Below are positions 60,434 to 64,000 of a stretch of 64,000 bases of DNA, one piece after another. Within the stretch, counting starts at the first letter, position 1. Each line of letters starts with the position of its first letter. The notes below the pieces were generated by a model. That model saw only the letters and a program-made list of their open reading frames with translations, had not been told where the DNA came from and did not search any database. Position numbers and translations under genes: made by a program. The DNA is from Flammeovirga kamogawensis. GTDB taxonomy: Bacteria; Bacteroidota; Bacteroidia; Cytophagales; Flammeovirgaceae. The stretch lies in the NCBI RefSeq assembly GCF_018736065.1, contig NZ_CP076128.1, forward strand, positions 1 through 64,000, given 5' to 3'.

Positions 60434-61744
60434 ATGAGCGAATCAGTATTAAATAATCCAAGTATTAAGAGAGAGGACAATGCAGCTGCAGTTGATCAAT
60501 CGTATATGGATATGGATTTACTACGTTTCACTACAGCAGGTAGTGTAGATGATGGTAAAAGTACTTTAATTGGTCGTTTGATGTATGACACAAAGTCTAT
60601 CTTCGAAGATCAATTAGAAGCGATCGAAAAATCAAGTAAATCACGTGGTGACGAGAATGTAAACTTAGCTCTTCTTACAGATGGTTTAAAAGCCGAAAGA
60701 GAGCAAGGAATTACAATTGATGTTGCTTATAGATATTTTGCTACACCTAAGCGAAAATTTATTATTGCTGATACACCTGGTCATATTCAGTATACTAGAA
60801 ATATGGTTACGGGTGCATCTACAGCAAACTTGGCTATTGTTTTAGTTGATGCTAGAAATGGTGTTATTGAACAAACAAGACGTCATACTTTTATTGCTTC
60901 TTTATTAAAAATTAAACACATTGTTGTTGCTGTTAACAAAATGGATTTAGTTGATTATTCTGAAGAGCAATTCAATAAAATCAAAACAGATTTCTTAGCA
61001 ATGTCTGATAAAATTGGTATCGAAGATATTCGTTTTATACCAATTTCGGCATTAAAAGGAGATAATGTTGTTGATGACTCAGAAAGAACTCCTTGGTATA
61101 AAGGTGGTGCATTATTGAGTAATCTTGAAGCAGTTGAGATTGACGAAGATCATGATCTAGTAAATGGTCGTTTTCCTGTTCAAAGAGTTATCACTCCTGA
61201 AAAATCTGAGTTTAAAGGATTTGCGGGTAGAGTAGATGGTGGTATTCTTAAAGTAGGAGATGCAGTAGTTGCATTACCTTCAGGAGCAAAATCTACAATC
61301 AAATCTATTGAAACAATGGATGGTAAATTGGAAGAAGCATTTCCTCCAATGTCTGTGGTATTGACTTTAGAAGATAATATTACAGTTGAAAGAGGAGATA
61401 TGTTAGTGAAAGCTGATAATCTACCAGAAAAAGCAACTGAAATTACTGCTACTTTATGTTGGATGAACCAAAATTCTCTAAAGGCAGGAGCAACTTATAT
61501 TTTACGCCACACTTCTAATGAGGTAAATGCTGAAATAAAGTCTATTGATGAAAAGCTAGATATTAATACGATGCAAAATATCAGCGAAACAACTGAACTT
61601 AAAATGAATGAAATTGGTAAAGTGGTAATCACTACTGAATCTCCAATTTTTGTTGATAAATATAAAAAGAACAGAGCAACAGGTAGCTTAATCTTAATTG
61701 ATAAAGAAACTAATGAAACAGTTGCAGCAGGAATGATTTCATAA
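60434..61744 (+). CDS. cysN: sulfate adenylyltransferase subunit 1 (GTPase)
   Basis: GTPase subunit that drives APS formation by CysD. The 436-residue protein has an EF-Tu-like G domain: TAGSVDDGKSTLIGRLMYD, the switch region REQGITIDVAYRYF, DTPGHIQYTRNM, and AVNKMDLVDYS. Domains 2 and 3 follow. It is shorter than the 475-residue E. coli protein and carries no fused CysC domain, since CysC is separate here. PAPS reductase genes are not in this operon. Confidence 0.96.
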   Translation: MSESVLNNPSIKREDNAAAVDQSYMDMDLLRFTTAGSVDDGKSTLIGRLMYDTKSIFEDQLEAIEKSSKSRGDENVNLALLTDGLKAEREQGITIDVAYRYFATPKRKFIIADTPGHIQYTRNMVTGASTANLAIVLVDARNGVIEQTRRHTFIASLLKIKHIVVAVNKMDLVDYSEEQFNKIKTDFLAMSDKIGIEDIRFIPISALKGDNVVDDSERTPWYKGGALLSNLEAVEIDEDHDLVNGRFPVQRVITPEKSEFKGFAGRVDGGILKVGDAVVALPSGAKSTIKSIETMDGKLEEAFPPMSVVLTLEDNITVERGDMLVKADNLPEKATEITATLCWMNQNSLKAGATYILRHTSNEVNAEIKSIDEKLDINTMQNISETTELKMNEIGKVVITTESPIFVDKYKKNRATGSLILIDKETNETVAAGMIS

Positions 61745-61762
61745 TTATTTTTCTTTGCATAA

Positions 61763-61799
61763 AGAAGGGAGTTTACACAATGTATTCTCCCTTTTTTTG
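61763..61799 (+). terminator. terminator of the cys operon
   Basis: AAGGGAG (61765-61771) and TACA pair with TGTA and CTCCCTT (61786-61792), followed by a run of T. Confidence 0.88.
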
Positions 61800-62205
61800 T
61801 GCTTAATTTCGTTAATAGCAAAATTAACACATCCAATTTGGCTTATTGGTTCATTTCGCTTTTTAAGCTCTAATTTATTTTATTTCTTCAAAACTAAACT
61901 TTAGTAGAACCCAGATTTACTGACAATAGTGATAATTATGGTCTTTTATTTGTATATTAAACTGAGATTAGGTGATGAATGTGGAAATATTAATCAATGC
62001 TACTGTAAATGTTAGTGATTTTATAAACATTTCAAATTTTAATTTAGACTTCAGTGTGTTTTTGTTATGAAATTGTACATTTTCGTAAAAAATCATAATA
62101 ATAACACGTAGATTTCACACGAATGATCAAATTCATTTGTATGATACCTACAAATCTATATTTTTGTGTAATTCGCATTTTTTTAGCGTCAATTAGAGGA
62201 GTAAC
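61800..62205. other. AT-rich region between cysN and the topoisomerase gene
   Basis: This 406-bp stretch has no convincing coding frame. A good ribosome binding site (AGAGGAG) lies just before GTG 62206. I see no clear TAnnTTTG box: TATATTTTTG near 62158 is the closest. Nothing else recognised. Confidence 0.6.
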
Positions 62206-64000
62206 GTGGAAAACGAGCAATCAACAAATAATTCAGAACATAGAGATAGTAATGTAGTTCACATAGATGGTATGTATCAGAACTGGTTCTTAGATTATGC
62301 ATCATATGTAATCTTAGAAAGAGCTGTACCTAGTATTTATGACGGGTTAAAGCCTGTTCAAAGAAGGATTCTTCATGCAATGAAGGAACTAGATGATGGA
62401 CGTTTTAATAAAGTAGCCAACATTATTGGTTCTACTATGCAGTTTCATCCACACGGTGATGCATCTATTGGTGATGCAATCGTAAATCTTGGTCAGAAAG
62501 AACTTCTGATAGAAACACAAGGTAACTGGGGTGATATAAGAACAGGTGATAGTGCAGCAGCACCAAGATATATAGAAGCTAGACTTTCTAAGTTTGCGTT
62601 AGAAGTAGTATTCAATCCTAAAACTACAGATTGGCAACTATCTTATGATGGAAGAAAAAGAGAACCAATTAATTTACCCGTAAAATTCCCATTGCTACTA
62701 GCACAAGGAGTAGAAGGTATTGCGGTAGGTTTAGCAACTAAGATTATGCCTCATAATGTCAAAGAATTGATTAAAGCATCAATAGACATTTTAAAGGATA
62801 AGAAAGTACAACTACTACCTGATTTTCCAACTGGTGGGCTAGCAGATTGTTCAAACTATAATAATGGTTTAAAAGGAGGTAAAATCCGTCTTAGAGCTAA
62901 GATTGAATCATCTGATAATAAAACACTTCTAATAAAGGAAATTCCTTATACTTGTACAACTTCAAGTTTAATTGATTCAGTGATCAAAGCAAATGATCAA
63001 GGAAAGATTAAAATTAAAAAAGTAGTTGACAATACAGCAAAAGACGTAGAAATTGAAATTCAATTGGCAAGTGGTCAATCTCCAGATGTAACAATTGCAG
63101 CTTTATATGCATTCACAGATTGTGAAGTCTCAATTTCTCCAAACTCATGTGTTATTATTGATGAGAAACCTGTTTTCTTAGGTGTTGAAGAAATTCTTAG
63201 AAATGATACAGAGCATACTGTCAAATTATTAGAAACAGAATTAAAAATCAGGGAAGGTGAACTACAAGAGAAAATCTTATTTAGTTCATTAGAAAAAATC
63301 TTTATAGAAAACAGAATCTATAGGGATATTGAGGAGTGTGAAACATGGGAATCGGTAATTGAAACTATTGATAGAGGTTTAGATCCTTATAAACCTAGTT
63401 TCTACAGAGAAATTACTGAAGAAGATATTATTCGTTTAACAGAAATAAAAATTAAGCGAATCTCAAAATTTGATGCTTTTAAAGCAGATGAATTATTAAA
63501 GAATTTATTAGAAGAATTAGAGTTAGTAAGATATAATCTTTCTAATATCATTGAGTACACAATTGATTACTTTATTAATCTACTTAAAAAGTATGGGAAG
63601 GACCACGAACGTTGTACTGAGTTAAGTACTTTTGATACCATTCTTGCATCTAAAGTAGCCGCAAATAATGCTAAACTTTATGTAAATAAAAAAGAAGGGT
63701 TTATTGGGTATAATCTCAAAAAAGAAGAAGGGGTAGAAGAAGTAATGGATTGCTCTGATATCGATGATATTATTGTTTATAGAAACACAGGTGAGTACCA
63801 AATTACTAAAATCGGTGAAAAGAAGTTTGTAGGGAAAGGTATCCTCCATGCTGAAGTATATGTTAAAGGGGACGAGAGAAAGGTATTTAATGCAATTTAT
63901 CTTGATGGTGCTACTGGAGTAACTAGAGTAAAGCGTTTCCAAGTATCAAGCTTTACTAGAGACAAAGTATATAATGTAACGAAAGGAACACCAAAATCTA
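62206..64000 (+). CDS. parC: DNA topoisomerase IV subunit A, 5' part
   Basis: Type IIA topoisomerase A subunit that decatenates chromosomes or supercoils DNA; the gene runs off the window after 598 codons. GTG 62206 is the start, with AGAGGAG six nt upstream and a short polar N-terminus. The conserved core begins VVHIDGMYQNWFLDYASYVI and RAVPSIYDGLKPVQRRIL. The active-site Tyr122 is in AAPRYIEARL, followed by the family LLLAQGVEGIAVGLATKIMPHN. Bacteroidota ParC and GyrA differ in this region, and the HIDGMYQNWF start favours ParC. The assignment to ParC rather than GyrA is moderately sure. Confidence 0.88.
   Translation, partial: MENEQSTNNSEHRDSNVVHIDGMYQNWFLDYASYVILERAVPSIYDGLKPVQRRILHAMKELDDGRFNKVANIIGSTMQFHPHGDASIGDAIVNLGQKELLIETQGNWGDIRTGDSAAAPRYIEARLSKFALEVVFNPKTTDWQLSYDGRKREPINLPVKFPLLLAQGVEGIAVGLATKIMPHNVKELIKASIDILKDKKVQLLPDFPTGGLADCSNYNNGLKGGKIRLRAKIESSDNKTLLIKEIPYTCTTSSLIDSVIKANDQGKIKIKKVVDNTAKDVEIEIQLASGQSPDVTIAALYAFTDCEVSISPNSCVIIDEKPVFLGVEEILRNDTEHTVKLLETELKIREGELQEKILFSSLEKIFIENRIYRDIEECETWESVIETIDRGLDPYKPSFYREITEEDIIRLTEIKIKRISKFDAFKADELLKNLLEELELVRYNLSNIIEYTIDYFINLLKKYGKDHERCTELSTFDTILASKVAANNAKLYVNKKEGFIGYNLKKEEGVEEVMDCSDIDDIIVYRNTGEYQITKIGEKKFVGKGILHAEVYVKGDERKVFNAIYLDGATGVTRVKRFQVSSFTRDKVYNVTKGTPKS

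Noticed and set aside
63622-63942. Minus-strand frame of 106 codons within parC
   Set aside because: It is antisense to an intact conserved topoisomerase reading frame.
1-64000. CRISPR arrays, tRNA or rRNA genes, prophage or toxin-antitoxin modules
   Set aside because: I looked for evenly spaced repeats, cloverleaf-like sequences and typical gene pairs in the intergenic regions and found none that I can support.

Overview
The window is AT-rich DNA from a member of the Bacteroidota. The evidence is several TAnnTTTGC -7 promoter boxes, one of them with a TTTG -33 box 19 bp upstream (before cysC), weak Shine-Dalgarno sequences, many lipoproteins with short lipoboxes, a Na+-NQR operon, LptF/G and M48/Ste24-type proteins, and family versions typical of the phylum. 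A marine, Flammeovirga-like member of the Cytophagales is my best guess, but the genus is inference. I saw no rRNA, tRNA or CRISPR array.

Layout. 1-3.2 kb: the end of a signalling region (membrane histidine kinase) followed by an IS256-family insertion sequence. 3.2-16.3 kb: housekeeping and envelope genes, namely a Sua5-type tRNA t6A enzyme, a VC0807-type membrane protein, a secreted propeller-caspase protein, an Rrf2 regulator, an M48 protease, a LytTR regulator, an AddA-like helicase-nuclease, a redoxin-like protein, an LptF/G permease and cytidylate kinase. 16.4-22.3 kb: dissimilatory nitrate reduction, with an AlgE-like porin divergent from napA-napC-small membrane protein, then moaA. 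22.3-23.7 kb: a complete IS3-family element with 25-bp terminal inverted repeats and a TTT target duplication. 23.7-31.2 kb: a lipoprotein, a nitroreductase, nqrABCDE (no nqrF follows) and moaD-moaE.

31.3-45 kb is a nitrate/nitrite assimilation island. It holds a cytoplasmic nitrate reductase fused to an FAD/NAD reductase, a rubredoxin protein with a degenerate sulfite/nitrite-reductase fold, a NarL-like regulator, a NarX/PilJ-like kinase, nirD, nirB and the siroheme methyltransferase gene. Arrays of TACGTA-like hexamers spaced exactly 10 bp apart, which fit the NarL 7-2-7 geometry TAC-N10-GTA, lie upstream of all three target transcription units (nasA-like gene, nirBD, sumT). A NarXL-like circuit acting on assimilatory genes is the most interesting system here. 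45-47.7 kb: small envelope proteins, including a gene broken by an in-frame TAG and two tandem paralogous lipoproteins.

47.7-51 kb: more molybdenum-cofactor genes (mobA-like fusion, moaC, moeA, DUF7009-like). These, with moaA, moaD and moaE, supply the cofactor of both nitrate reductases. 51-54 kb: nadB and nadA, and a 55-residue Cys/Lys-rich protein. 54-58.7 kb: MscS channel, GmhA-type isomerase, TPR histidine kinase and a GNAT-like orphan. 58.9-61.7 kb: cysC-cysD-cysN sulfate activation operon. 62.2-64 kb: the 5' part of a topoisomerase IV subunit A gene that runs off the window. Most convergent gene pairs are separated by a strong intrinsic terminator.
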